A DNA stretch of 64,000 nucleotides from Anas platyrhynchos (lineage: Eukaryota > Chordata > Aves > Anseriformes > Anatidae): NCBI RefSeq assembly GCF_047663525.1, contig NC_092591.1:33327001-33391000 (forward strand), given 5' to 3'. Below, piece after piece: positions 44,101-56,200 of the stretch; within the stretch, counting starts at the first letter, position 1; each line of letters begins with the position of its first letter. The notes beneath the pieces were generated by a model. That model was not told the origin of the DNA, did not search any database, and saw nothing but the letters and a program-made list of their open reading frames with translations. Made by a program: the position numbers and the translations under genes.

Positions 44101-47100
44101 TTATTCATTTAGAGAAGGGGGTAGGAAGGGAAATGGAGACTGATGTAACCAGGCGAGCTATCTGCGTATTCTTCCCAGTTCAGATTTAATAGTGATCTGA
44201 ATTCCATGGGGTACTATATTAGAAATCAGTATTCACAGCCACAAAGGAAATCCCATTGCCTTTCAGCTGTCATACTATGGCATGCCTTTTGCTCCAAACC
44301 CCTTGATTTCACTGCTGCTAAAACTAAGTAGCAGTGCTACATGCTCCCACACTGCAGTGTGGGTTATCAAAAGTGCAGTGACCACTACTGCCATGACCCC
44401 GTTGGCATTACTGAACCTGAACGCAGGTGATACGTGTGGGTACTGTCCCTTACCCAGTGGTTCTGCTGTAGAAGATCTAGCCAGTACTTGCGTTGGGAAT
44501 TGCAGCTTGAGGATTGCAACTTCTGCAACTGAGCATAATTACCAAATTTAGGACCAAAAAAAAAATGGTTTGCAGACAACTTGATAGTGAGTGACAACAA
44601 ATTGTACTGTGCTTCAGGACATGGACACTTTATGCAAGGGTTACATTGACAAGAGCTGACAGTGGTTTTGAGCAGAGAAGGGTGGAAGAGAAGAGTTTTT
44701 GATGGATAACCAATTTTACCAATAACAACTTCCCTAGGAAAGAGTTTTGTCTTCCTTCAAAACCTAATAATCCTGCTTGCTGTTCAGGTACAGAGCTGCA
44801 TAAATGGCAGTTCGAGTTAGATTCCCCTGCTTTTCTTTTACTGAATGATCCAGCGTATTGCCCCTATAGCACTTTGACTGGCACACAAAAGCCAGCAGTC
44901 GAACCAGGGTGTCTCATTTAACAGTGCAGAACGCTACCCAGGAATTCTGCTTTCTATTCCCTTTCAGTCTGCTCAGCACTCATCTCCTGAGTTTTAGAGA
45001 AAGCGTAGGTGACGTAAGCAAGGAGCGTGTTTCCGTCTCTGAGCCTATGTACCAGGTTATAGGATAGACAGATTCCCTAAGGCTTTACATTTAAGGTTAA
45101 AGATAAAAGGTAACTTACTGTTCAGTGTGTCCTGTGTAAGTCTTATCTGCTTCTTTCCTCTTCCCCTCCAAACGAGTGTGTTTGCAGGTCAAATAAAAGA
45201 AGGCCAGTTTGTGATGCCTTAGGCATAAAGAAGTGCATGGAGAAACTGAAGGAAAGTGGCACAGGCCCACAAACCAAATCTTAGAGCTAGTATTCTAATT
45301 ATGCATGATTCAAAATGTCTAGTGTAATGTAGTTATTACCAGTAAATTGAGATATGCATTTATACATAACGAAGCAATAGGAATTAATATACCAATAGCT
45401 TGAACTTCCTGCTTTGATTCTCAAACTTTTATTCTCAAACTGTTTTTTTTTTGTCGTTATTTTTTTTTCTTTTTTTTAGAGAATGTGCTGCCTCTGTAGA
45501 GAAAGGGGCAGAATGTATAGATAGGGACAGAAGCATGGCACCAAAACTGTAAATCAGGAACCAGGATCAGCAGAACTCGCCTTTATAACCTCTTGTCTGG
45601 TTCATTTTAGTGCCCTGAGCATGTAAAAAGCAGGGCATGGACTAAGCATGTTTAAGGGCGAGATGAGGTTTCTCACCTGCTGCAGCTGTAGCAAGGAAAA
45701 GGGTGCAGAGTTTCTTTCAAGGTGCAGGGGGGGAGCAACTGGTAAAACCCACGGTAACAGAAACAACGGACTCAAATTGAGTGTAGTATTTGCCAGACAG
45801 TAGGTGATAAGCTTGTGCATAGAGAAATTATTTGGAGAAGACTGAAATTAATAAGCACAGTACAAATATTTCAGGTGTTGAATAGCTTTTTAATAGACAG
45901 TATTTTCAGGTAACTCTCTAGCCACATAGGCAGCTGTACTGAAGCATACTGGTACCAGCCAGCAATAATGGCACCTGCAGGAACGAACCTGAAAATACTG
46001 GTAATCTTGTATATTTTTTAAGTTCTTTGACAAAGAGATTTTTAAAAACAGAAAATGAGATTTGATCACTGAAGGTCTTTATCTTCTGCAACACAGGTTG
46101 CAATATAGTCTTTTTTTTCTTTATTTCACGTATTAAATAAAAGGGAATTTGGGTGCCATTTTTCCGTAAACTTTTACTGTGCTCTCTGTAATATTTTCCA
46201 AGTCTTTTAGTGGGTACTGCAGTGAATTTCTGCTGGCAGTTTGAAAATAACATAGAACGTGTGGCAGTGTCTACGTCACTTACACTTTTCCTAGTTTAAA
46301 GTATTCAATCACAGAATACTAGCATGTTACTGCAGAACTCCATACTTTTAGCTTAGCTTAATTTTGTAGGTGGGCTTAACTTGTGCAGAACACTTCTCCA
46401 TGTACAGAGGCTCAGTCCCCTTTCTTAAGCAGAAAGAGGAAGTGTCTTGGAGGAAGAAATTGTGTGTCAAGTTAAATCTTGATCATGCTTCGTAGCCAAG
46501 CATCCATAAAGCACCATGATTTGGGTTTAGAATGTGGGCTGTGTTTTTCTCATGAATGCTTTCTAGATATACAAGAATTGCCAAATGAAGATAGGAATAT
46601 TATTAGAGAATATTTAACTATTTTACAGTATCAAAGTTAGGTTAAATGAAATCCTTTGAGCCAACTTCTTCAAGCTAAAAGGGAATCTATTTCTAAAAAG
46701 GGTTTAGCGTGGCAGTTAACCATGGCCACCTAATGCCTAGAGGATATTCTTTTGAACACTTCATGTGGTTTTAAACCCTGTTACATGTTTTCTTTTGTGT
46801 GGTGAGTAAGCAGTTGTATCTATTGTTAATGCTTATCCCTTTCAATATAAAACCTGGGGAAGTAAGCTATTTTAGGACTTTAGTGAAGATATCCTCCTTT
46901 TGAGAAATACAACAGCAAAGGAGAAGTATTAATAATAGTTTCTTAAAAATTATCTTAATACTTAAAGTGGTTAGAGAAGACTTCTTATACTGAACTTTTG
47001 ATGGCATTGCTCACATGGGCTAGTGGAGATTACTGGTATCACTACATACTCCCATTGCACACATTTTACATGGTAACAGTAAAAGAATGTTTCCCTGCAA

Positions 47101-47978
47101 ATTCTGATTTTTTTTTTCCAAAAGGCAGCTTGCTTTTATATCTATGCATCTTTGAGGATTTCAAGATAAGATTTTATTCTTTTGACGCTGTAAAGAGGAA
47201 CTGTTTAAAAATGAACTTGGAAACTCTGCACCTGTATACAAATTTTTTTAGCAATAAAGCAGCACAGGCTGAGAATGCACTAAAACCTGGTGTGTCATTT
47301 GTTCAACAGAGAGATTAACCAAGGTACAATGCACCGTGTCTTCATTGAGGTGCAAACTGCTTCCGCTTCTGAGATGTACTTGCTGTGCCTTTGACAAAGC
47401 TTAACAATTTGAGCTAAACTTGCATATGTTGAATATCAGCTTTGGATCCAGCTTTTTCAGCAATTTTCAGACACAAGTCTATGACTTCCCCGAAGGCACC
47501 TGAAGAAAAATTGGCACTCCACTCAAGATGGGCAACTCACAAATAGAAGCTTCAAAGGTTGTTTTAGATGGTAGCAGGAAGCTTTTGTTGCTTGCAAGGT
47601 AGACCACCTAAAAGGAGTAACTCTCAAAACTGTTTCACATATATGTGGATTGTTTATAGTTTTGGCAGCTCAAATTCCTTTGGTGGTTGGCATTTCACAA
47701 CCTACAGGGAGGCACAACTTTCCTTGCTGCTGAAAGCAGTTCTGGGAAGTGCTGTAACACAGCAGCAAGATGCCACCTCATGAGGACTACGCTGAAGAAG
47801 CCATGGCTCCCAGCACCATCAGCTTTCCAAAACCTCTTACGAGATTGCTGACCCTTATGTGAGCTTATAAAAGATTCACTGTGTGATTGCTACTTCTGTA
47901 ACCTGCTATACCACCTTCATTTGTTCCATTTTCTGCTTGCTTTTCTCAGAGAAGACAGCTGCTCGTTAGCTCACATAG

Positions 47979-47984
47979 AATAAA
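47979..47984 (+). terminator. Candidate OIP5-AS1 poly(A) signal
   Basis: AATAAA, chosen because it gives a terminal exon of about 9 kb like the human one. Other AATAAA hexamers occur earlier, near 42629, 45195, 46135 and 47260, so alternative ends are possible. Confidence 0.35.
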
Positions 47985-48554
47985 GAGAGCTGTAGCCTGA
48001 CCTTGAGATGTGTTTTTAAATCAGGTATTTATTTAAAGAGAATCCTTCCTTCCTGAGCCAGACTGGCTGAACTGAAAGTATCAATACAGCCCTCAAGATG
48101 CCTAGCTAGAGGAGATTAGGTTCCACAGTAGGGAAAAAAAAAAAATTCACCACTCAGGTGTAGATTCAGGTGGAATTTGAATCCGAGACAGACTGTAGGA
48201 TCAAAATCTGAATCAAATCTTTTAGGAAGAAAAGTTTAAGCATCACTTAAAACCTAAGACTACAGTTTAAGTTGGTGTCTTAGTAACTGTTAAGCCTAAA
48301 CTACTGAAGATGCTGTTGCACTTATTTTGCATTTTGTAAATTAAGGTGGGTTGCTTCTTGAAACAGGTTTTATTTAGAACTCTACTGCTGTGAGTGTCAG
48401 CAGATGCAACGGGCAATAGTGCCAAGAACCATGATTTGACAGACACAAAGGACCGCAGGGTGACTCACTGGAACTGAGGTCTTCCCAGTTCAAAGACTAG
48501 TGAAATACAATTTAAAAGCTTACAACTCACACTATTACACAAGATATATATTTC

Positions 48555-50273
48555 TGAATTTCAGCATTTTTATTCTTTAAGTAGTCTTTACAACAGTAAA
48601 GATAATATAAAAAAAAATGCAGCTGACACCTTTCTTTTCCTCCTAGGGGTGCGTACTTTGTTAAATAAAGGAAGACAATTTTACGCTTATTACACACAGT
48701 AGAAATGTGAAGTGTATAACAAGAAAAACATCGATGCAGAAACCAGAATGAAAGGGCAGAAGTGAATAGTACCATTACCTACCATGTTTCTTGGACTGAT
48801 ACAACAGAAGAACTGACACTTGAAAAGCAACACAAAGGTGAAGTTTTACAAAGGAAAACACTTACATGAGATTGGAAGGATATTTGCATGAGGTGGGTTT
48901 AGTCACAAAAACCCAGTTAAAGACAAAGATGCTGTTAAACATAATACACAAGATTGTAAAATCTTGGTTCTTAATAATGAGTATGTATATATATCCAAAC
49001 TTTACATGAATGTACAGTGACAACTGTTAAGAAGAACAGCTCTCCAGTTAAAGGTTCAGGCTAGAACACGTTTTGGAGAAGATGATAACATTAGTCATTA
49101 CAGGCAATGAAGCAGATCTTACTAGAGTGTAACATTTATTTCAGGTAGTTACTTTTGATAGCCCAAATTTAGCTGTCATTGAGAAGTGCTGCATTTCTGT
49201 GCTTACACCTGTCACAGTTGTAAAACACTGATGATGATAATCATCATTTAGAGAGCAGGTACTGTTAGAATTTAACAGAGGGAGCTGCTTTTCTCCCAGC
49301 AGAATAGCTCTTGATACTGTTATTGCTTAATCAGAATAAATGGAGACAATTGAGGACTTTTAATCAAAAACCAGCACACTGAACATAAGTAGTAGCATAA
49401 ATACCAGCTGTCCACATAAGCCTGCAAGGTGCCTTGCAGTGAGTCTCATCCCCTCTGCTCCAAGCCTGATACAGGAGTTATTTATTTGTAAAATAAGGCC
49501 ATGAAGTACAGAGAGAACTCGTATCATCAGCAACACAGTGCAATCTGCCAATCACATATGGAAGGCAGAAAAAAGGCAATGGCAAACTGAATCACTGGAA
49601 TTAATCTGATCAAGTAAATACAACCCTCTCCAGACTGCTACATGAAGCTATTAATTTTTACAGACAGTTTCAAAAATCAGCCCTTTAGGCAGCAGACGGA
49701 GGAGGAAAAGGACCCCCCAGTCTTCCAACAAACAGGAACTGGGGACAAAGATACTCTGTCTATGTAACTAGGCGTAAGTAGCCTTCTTTCTTTTCCATCA
49801 AATTACTTTCTAGATGTTTGGAAAAAAAGCACAACCCAATCAAAAAGCAAAGCTAATAAGTACCCATTAGGTAACTTTTACAAGACATCTCAACAGGCCA
49901 TGGGAAGGCAGCAGGAAGATCATCACAGCTTCAGGAGAGCAGTGTTCCTGTGATGGACCAGAAGTAAAAGGGAAGAAAAGACTGTTCCTTGCTTTCACAG
50001 CTTCAACCCCGGACGGAAAGGCTCACATCTATCAAAGGCAGTGGCTCACAGCCTAAGCTTCGTGGAGCAGCCAAAAGCTACGTGTTTCTCTGAGCATAGC
50101 TTAAGAACGTTAGGTTTTCAGCTGTTCCCCTCAGAAAAAGAGGTGCATTTAAGTCCCAATTCTTTCTGTATAGAGACAGAGCAAATGATCAGCTCTCTCA
50201 AACCTGTTCTGCTGCATTATTTCCTCATAACGAACAAACTCAGTAGAGATGTAGAAACGGCCCAGGTAGTTCT
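48555..50273 (-). other. OIP5: OIP5 3' UTR (probable)
   Basis: Sequence downstream of the OIP5 stop. The complement of a poly(A) signal (TTTATT on the plus strand) is at 48569-48574, with a nearer candidate at about 49136. OIP5 and OIP5-AS1 converge here, which is where the antisense name comes from. No other gene seen. Confidence 0.45.
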
Positions 50274-50441
50274 TCAAAATGGCCTATTATTTTTGGTCTT
50301 GACTATTGCATATCCTGGCATTAGGGCAACTGCATCTGATGCAGAGCCATAGTTTTGTGCCATGTTCTTTTGCTTCAATTCCTCCGTCTTCTTTATCAGC
50401 AATTCTAGGCGCATGTGGACCATCACAAGCTTTTCTTTCAG
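50274..50441 (-). CDS. OIP5: OIP5 coding exon 5 and stop
   Basis: 168 nt encoding LKEKLVMVHMRLELLIKKTE and a tail ending KTKNNRPF, then TGA (50276-50274). The first half is the conserved coiled coil. The tail after about residue 208 is longer than human and shows no similarity I recognise. Confidence 0.87.
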   Translation of the reverse strand: MKEKLVMVHMRLELLIKKTEELKQKNMAQNYGSASDAVALMPGYAIVKTKNNRPF

Positions 50442-52842
50442 CTAGAAAAAAAAAAGTACTAGTAAAACTAGAGAAAAATGTTATTCTAACACTGGATCTT
50501 TGAACAATCCGCCTATCTGTTATGATAACACACTTGAGGATGACAAAACTTAAGTAATGTTGTGGGCCCATTTTCATGCTTAGAAAGGAAACCAAAATAA
50601 ATAAATGAACAAAAGGAACAAGTAAGCATATAAACACCCAACGCATTGGCTGTCTCCTACACACAGTAACTGTATTTGAACTATGGGACAAACAATTTAC
50701 TAAGTTATCAACTAACCATATTATATAATAGAACAACCAATTTAAATAGCAAAAAAGAAGAGAGGATCTTGTATCGTCTCTGAAACTACAACTTGATGTT
50801 GTTGTGCTGTTTTGAGTTTACATAGCTGTAAATACAACACTGCTAGAATCCTTTTCAAGTTAACAACAGAGTATTACATTTTTTTATTATTATCATCATT
50901 CAATGGTGACTTTTCAATTCCAGGGACAGCACAAGTGGTAATATTTAGAATCATTTAGAAAAACATTATTTTTGTTTTCAAAATGTAAAGTCCCATTCCC
51001 TCATGACAGCACTGAAGTAGCACAGAACATATGTATTCACTAAGAAATAACCTTTTGTCAAAAAGTTAGATAGAACTTGGTAAGTTCTAAGCATTGCAAA
51101 TACGGTAATTGTATTCATATTTTTGGCTAATATCCAAAAATAGTATTTCTTGCTATTTTCCATACAAAGTCATGTAGAAACCTTACTTTCCCCAGTTGTT
51201 CCTTTAGGGTCAAAGCAGGAAAATTCACCTTAGATGCTTCTATTGTTATATTGTTTTTTAAAAGATAGCTAGAAAACAAATAGGGAAAGGGGAAAAAAAA
51301 CAACAAGAACAACAATTAAAAAGCTCACACAATTGTATTCCTTGTTTATAAAGATTATTTAACAAGATTTTAAAACAGATATAAAATTATTCCCTGAAGT
51401 ACTCCATTGATTACGAAAATATTAAAAAAACAAACAAACAAAAAAACAACAATATGTTACTTTCAAATCATAAGATCCCCTCATTACCAGCTAAACATAA
51501 TTTACAGTTTCTATAATGAAGTCCATTTATCATGGAACTGTTTTGATATCTTACATTAGTTAAATGGATCTAGAACTGAAGGAGATTTCAGCACTGGAAA
51601 CAACTAAATTTAAACTTTGATGTAATGTGAGGACATTCAAAAAGTTTAAGGCAAATCACATGGAGTCATGCCAAAACAAACGATGTAAACACAGAGAATA
51701 TTAAAATCCCACATCAACGCTCTCAGTCAAAAGTAAACTGCAGACTCGTCGTACATCCTGCTTTAAAAACTTGCAAATTCCCATGAAATCCCTGACCATC
51801 AACATCCAGGACACTCACCAGAGGATGCTCTCCTTGAAGAAACAAAATAAGCCTCGGAGATGAGCCAGGTTACTGAACGCAGAATAAAGAATGAAGCCCA
51901 CCATCGAGCCACACAACCGACAGTATAATGCATTGTAGGCACTAAAAGGAAAAATGGAAAAATAATGTTATTAAACAAGTTATGAAACCATGGATACTGG
52001 GGAGATGTCACAGGACATCAAATCAAAATTTCATCGGGACAGTAAGACAGAATATAGTGCTTTATGCTTAAATAATACAGAGTGTACGAATATGGGAAGT
52101 TGGGCATGTTGTCTAAGAAAATCTGTGTAATAAGTGAAATTGCAATTAGAAAGAAAAATCCACAGCGCATCGTCTCAAAATGAGTTAGGTTGTAAAGATC
52201 AAACGCGATAATGCGGTGAAATAGATTTAAGTTGTAAAGATCAGGTGTGGTGCGTGGTGAAATCGGGGCGATGCCTGCACCTCTGACAGGCGATGTGAAA
52301 GCTCCCCCTGCCAGCGCCGAGCACCGCCTCGTGAGGAGGAGGCAAACAACCGGGTTTTTACCGACAGCGCTGTTTTATCGTGACAGAAAGCAGCAAGAAG
52401 AGACCCGGCGAGGCGGCCGCGCTACGCACCAGCCCAGCAGGGCTCCCTCCAGGCCCACCAGCAGCGCGTCCTCCCAGGCCACGTCCCCGGTGACTCCTGA
52501 GGAAAGAAGAGAGACGCGGGAGCACCGCGCCCTGCCCTGCCCTGCCCGCCCCGCTCCGCCCCGGCACTGACTGAGGCAGGCGAGGAGCCCGAGCCCCCGC
52601 TCCTCCTGCGCGCACAGGTGCAACGAGTCCGCCAGCACCGCCCGGCACCCGCGGCACTGGAACACGGCGCAGTCCTCGGGACGCAGCCCCCGGCGCCGCA
52701 GCGAAGCCTCCCCTGGGGATGGGGATGGGGCCGGGGCCGGGGCCGGAGGCGCTGGCGGGGCGGGGGGGGCCGGCGGGGGCCGCTCCGCCGTGATGACGCC
52801 GCCGAGCAGCGGCTCCTGCAGCAGCCGCCGCCGCACCGCCAT
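50274..52842 (-). CDS. OIP5: OIP5 / MIS18B, Mis18 complex subunit beta (complete)
   Basis: OIP5 (Mis18-beta) pairs with MIS18A and M18BP1 to license CENP-A loading at centromeres in late mitosis and G1. Five exons join in phase: 52842-52572, 52496-52430, 51941-51819, 51268-51187 and 50441-50274, giving 236 aa (human 229). The Mis18 (Yippee-like) domain carries its two zinc-binding CxxC pairs, C63/C66 (VFQCRGCRAVLADS) and C120/C123 (YCRLCGSMVGF). The C-terminal helix (LKEKLVMVHMRLELLIKK) is the coiled coil that joins the complex. Residues 22-43 are a Pro/Ala/Ser repeat not present in the human protein as I remember it. An open frame continues upstream to an ATG at 53085, but I chose MAVRRR: its ATG has a strong AAGATGG context and sits in a YY1 motif. 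Confidence 0.96.
51187..51268 (-). CDS. OIP5: OIP5 coding exon 4
   Basis: 82 nt encoding CYLLKNNITIEASKVNFPAL and TLKEQLGK. Matches human CYLLKTKAIVNASEM. Acceptor TTCTAG, donor AAA|GTAAGG. Confidence 0.93.
51819..51941 (-). CDS. OIP5: OIP5 coding exon 3 (second CxxC)
   Basis: 123 nt encoding AYNALYCRLCGSMVGFILYS and AFSNLAHLRGLFCFFKESIL. Second zinc-binding pair at C120/C123. Acceptor TTTTAG, donor CTG|GTGAGT. Confidence 0.95.
52430..52496 (-). CDS. OIP5: OIP5 coding exon 2
   Basis: 67 nt encoding VTGDVAWEDALLVGLEGALL and G, aligned to human VTNNVVLEAPFLVGIEGSLKG. Acceptor CCTCAG, donor CTG|GTGCGT. Confidence 0.92.
52572..52842 (-). CDS. OIP5: OIP5 coding exon 1
   Basis: 271 nt encoding residues 1-90 plus one base: MAVRRRLLQEPLLGG, the Pro/Ala/Ser tract, then LRPEDCAVFQCRGCRAVLAD with the first CxxC. 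The donor is A|GTCAGT at 52571; the GTGCCG four bases further on breaks the frame into exon 2. Confidence 0.9.
52715..52742 (+). repeat. Five GGGG runs (G-quadruplex candidate) in OIP5 exon 1
   Basis: GGGG at 52715, 52721, 52727, 52733 and 52739, each separated by two bases (AT, AT, CC, CC). The plus strand is the template strand for OIP5. On the coding strand it encodes the Pro/Ala/Ser repeat. Confidence 0.92.
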
Positions 52843-53183
52843 CTTCTCCCGCCCGGCGCTCCAGCGCGGCGCCCCGCCCTCCCCGCCTCGCGATTGGAGC
52901 GCGCTCGGGGAACGCGCGCTGCTATTGGGCGGCCGGGCTGTCAATCCTCGCTGCTCGGAAAGGGCGGCCCCGCGCCCGCTCAAGCGGCTCCTGAGCGCGT
53001 TTGAAAAAACCGGCTCGGAGGCGGCCGCGCCGCTATTGGTGGCTTCCCCTCCAAAAAACCCGCCCCCTCCTCCTCGCTCAGCCAATGGCGGCGCGCGGAG
53101 GGCGAGTTCGAACGGCGTGGGCGGGGCGTGGGCGGCGGTTGAGCGCGAGATTCGAAGTGTGGCGGTTGAGGGCCGCGACCGCC
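52843..53183. promoter_or_regulatory. OIP5/NUSAP1 divergent cell-cycle promoter
   Basis: 341 bp between divergent start codons, inside a CpG island at about 52.25-53.42 kb. There are four NF-Y CCAAT boxes: ATTGG at 52893-52897, 52924-52928 and 53035-53039, and CCAAT at 53082-53086. There are three CHR-like elements: TTTGAA 53000-53005, TTCGAA 53107-53112 and TTCGAA 53151-53156. There is no TATA box. CCAAT plus CHR is the known signature of genes repressed by DREAM and activated by MuvB with B-MYB and FOXM1 in G2/M, which suits both products. Confidence 0.85.
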
Positions 53184-53276
53184 ATGGCGCTCCCCGCGCT
53201 GCAGCACCTCGAGTCCCTCAAATACGCGGAGCTCCAGCAGCTCGCCAAGGCTGTCGGCCTCAAGGCCAACCTCCGG
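53184..53276 (+). CDS. NUSAP1: NUSAP1 coding exon 1 (SAP domain)
   Basis: 93 nt encoding [20 protein letters not shown] and [11 protein letters not shown]. Human has LDSLKYSDLQNLAKSLGLRA. Donor CGG|GTGAGG. Confidence 0.95.
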
Positions 53277-56200
53277 GTGAGGCGGGGGGCGCCGCACGGC
53301 TGGGGTGGGGGGGCTGAGCCGCGGGTGTAGGCGAGGGGCGGGCAGGGGCAGCGCTGAGGGGGCTGGGGGGGGGACGGTTGGTGCCTCCTAAGCTTCGTGA
53401 GGCGGCGGTGCCCCGCCTGAGGGGTGTTTGGCAGTGCTGTCGTTAATACTCGTCAGCTTTCGGTTGGCTCTGACGTATTTGGGCAATAAGTCTCTGGAGG
53501 TCGCTCCCCGCTGAGCTGTTCTGTTGTTGTTGTTGAATGTACGCGAGTGGTGCGGTGTGTGCAGGGTGAGCAAGGCACGGGCAGCTCCTGCCGAAGCTTG
53601 GTGCGATTTTAATTCCTGCTCAGCTGGGCAGCGCTGCTGAAACGGGCTCGTTCAGCTGTGAACGGTTACCTCTCCTTTTGCTCAGATGGAGCAGAAGGAA
53701 CCCGGCCAGGGAGACTTGTCTTTGTGCCCCCGTGGAAAATACACGTTGCATGTTTACCTGGGGTCTTAAATACGCTCTTCAATTAGAATTGTCGAATCTT
53801 AGGACATCTTAAGTTGGAAGGAACCCCAAGGAATATCGAATTCACTTCCTGGCTGGAGGAGAACCACCCAAAAATCAGACCACGTGTCTGAGACTGTTGT
53901 CCAAACAGTTCTTGTACCTGGTGGGTGTGGTGCCATGATCACTGCTCTGAGGAGCCTGTTCTGGTGCCCAACCACCCTCTTGGTGAAGATTTTCCTTATA
54001 TCCACCCTGACCCTCCCCTTCCCAGCTCCATGCCGTTCCCTCGGGTCCTGTTGCTGTCATGAGAGCAGAGCTCAGCGCCTGCCCCTCTGCTCCCCTCGTG
54101 AGGGAGCTGCAGGCTGTCAGGAAGCCTCCCCTCAGCCTCCGCTGTCCTAGGTTCAACAAGCCTAGTGACTTCAGCTGCTCCTACATTTTGCCATTTAGAC
54201 CCTTCACTGCCTTTGTAGCCCTCCTTTGGACACTAATAGTTTTACGTCTTTCTTATATTGTGTTACTCATACACGCACACAATACTCAAAGAGAGGCTTT
54301 GAGTAGAGCCAAAGAGAGAGAGCAGAGTGAGACAGTTGCTTCCCTCCAAGCATGCCTTAAGCATTCTCTTGGATTCAGCAAATATTCTATTTATTTGTAG
54401 GATTGGTTTGTAGACACTAGTTGGGTTTATGCAGTTCTTGTTTGGTGACTTAATGCAATGCTTGGTTTGTTTGTTGTTTTGATTTCTCTTCAGGGAGACA
54501 AACTGTTGAAAGCACTGAAGCAACACTTTCAAGGAATAAAAGAAGAAAGTGAAAATACGGTAATAGATGATAAAACAGCCATTCTTTTTCAGAAAGAAAG
54601 ATTTAACTTTGTAACTAGTCTAGCACAGCATATAATGAACATTGGTTTTAGCATGATGCAAATGGTAATAAAAAAACCCCTTCTTTTTAAATAGTGCCTT
54701 TAGTTTAATGCGCTTGCACTGCTAGAAACAGCTGTGCGAATACTTGAAGTGGCCTACTATATGGCTGAAAGCTGGCTCCCTTCCAGCTGTTAATTTAATG
54801 ATGTATTTTCTAGCCCTTCCACCTGTTAAAATTAACAAGGTATTTTTAGCATGCATACAAAATTATTCCCTATGAACAGTAATGTTTACATTCCATTGAA
54901 TGAATCTTAATTTTTCCTGTTTATCTCCAGACACTAGTCCTTTCATTTAGGCATGCAAAATGAATTAAAATACTTACATGCTGTACTGACTAATCTCAAA
55001 GCATTTTATATATACTACAGTTTACTTACGTTGACATAACAAAAGCAATACAACTGTGATGTTTACTTTCCATGTATTGTTTTTTTCAAGATTTCTGTGA
55101 ACTAAATTATTTCATTGTGTGTTTTTTTTTTTTTTTACTTTTGGTTAAAGAAGTTGGTAACCACTTCTTCTAAACTAACTATTTTTAAATATTTCACTTA
55201 TAACTTGCCTCTAAAAATCGTGAGGAGATGGTGTAATCTTAGCTTATTTTTAACTAGCATGGAAAAGTCTCCCTCTTACCTCACCCTCTTTCCTCTCCTT
55301 ATGTGTGTACCTTTTTATGTGATAATCTTTACAAAATTGGGAAGGGCTGCCGCGTCATTTCAGTCAGTCTCAAATATTATTTGTTTTTATTTTTTATAGT
55401 CTCTGACTGAAAAGAAATACAGTTTCATTCTGTAGCATTTTAAGGCTGTAAAACAGCTGGTGTTAAGGAATTTAGATACTGCCCTTTTTCTAATTACAGT
55501 GCTACTTAAATGTGTACTACTGTGTGAAATGCGTTTTCCAATGGTAATGTTGAAGCTGTCTCTTTGGAATATCTGATGTATATCAGATATGTTACAAGTC
55601 ATGGTACTTCTCTGATACAGGATGCTGAAAAAAGTGCATCTGCTTCCATGAACACTGAATTGAGCTGTCAGAAAGAATTTAAACCTGATCCAGTGTGTTT
55701 TGTCACAAAAAGATCTAAAGAAAAGAAAGCAACCAGAAAAAAGAAGAACTCCAGTGAGGAAATTAAAACCAAGGAAGAAACTACAGGGCTCTCTGCTGAG
55801 AAAGAGGTGACTTGTATTGCATGGCTTTGTGTGTGTTTGTGTGGGTGTTCCCAGTAAATGATAAGTGAAGCATGCTTGTTTCATTCTACTACCATATTAA
55901 TAGGTAACACCTGAGATTTTGTATGCAGATGTACTAGTGCTATTAGATTAATTTAGTCTACCATGTGCTATTCCATAACAAACAGAGATAACTTATGTCA
56001 TTAGTACAAGAAAATAAATTAAATTCCTCAGAGAGATACCATCCCAAACACTGGATGTAGGATTGCTTTCACTGGTTCATCATGGTTTCTGTCTGAACAT
56101 TAGACTGCTTGCACAATTTATCTAAAATGAAGCACTTGGCATTTTTTGATATAGAAAAGATTCACAGAAACTGGATGATTGCCCAAACCTTTTTTTTTAT

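Larger units (their letters stand above)
33290..48005 (+). ncRNA. OIP5-AS1: OIP5-AS1 (Cyrano) long non-coding RNA
   Basis: Cyrano is a vertebrate lncRNA that directs destruction of miR-7 through one extensively paired site. Here the locus lies between CHP1 and OIP5, as in human, starts at a CpG island and contains the miR-7 site at 41121-41146. Inferred structure: exon 1 about 33290-33376 (the YY1 motif holds its ATG, read M-A-A-stop); exon 2 36209-36245; a long terminal exon perhaps starting at 38631 (acceptor TTCATTTTAG) and ending near the AATAAA at 47979. Human Cyrano also has a terminal exon of about 8 kb. Small frames such as 44282-44551 (89 codons) look like chance. The identity of the locus is firm; exon borders and the 3' end are inferred. 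Confidence 0.88.

Noticed and set aside
44282-44551. 89-codon frame inside the OIP5-AS1 terminal exon
   Set aside because: No recognisable domain, and it lies thousands of bases from the 5' end of a known non-coding RNA. The length is within chance expectation.
52843-53085. N-terminal extension of OIP5 to an upstream in-frame ATG
   Set aside because: The frame is open only because the promoter is GC-rich. It would cross the CCAAT and CHR elements and shows no similarity to OIP5 proteins.
52247-53330. Several long open frames on both strands of the OIP5/NUSAP1 CpG island
   Set aside because: CpG-rich sequence has few stops. They overlap the confirmed OIP5 and NUSAP1 first exons in other frames.
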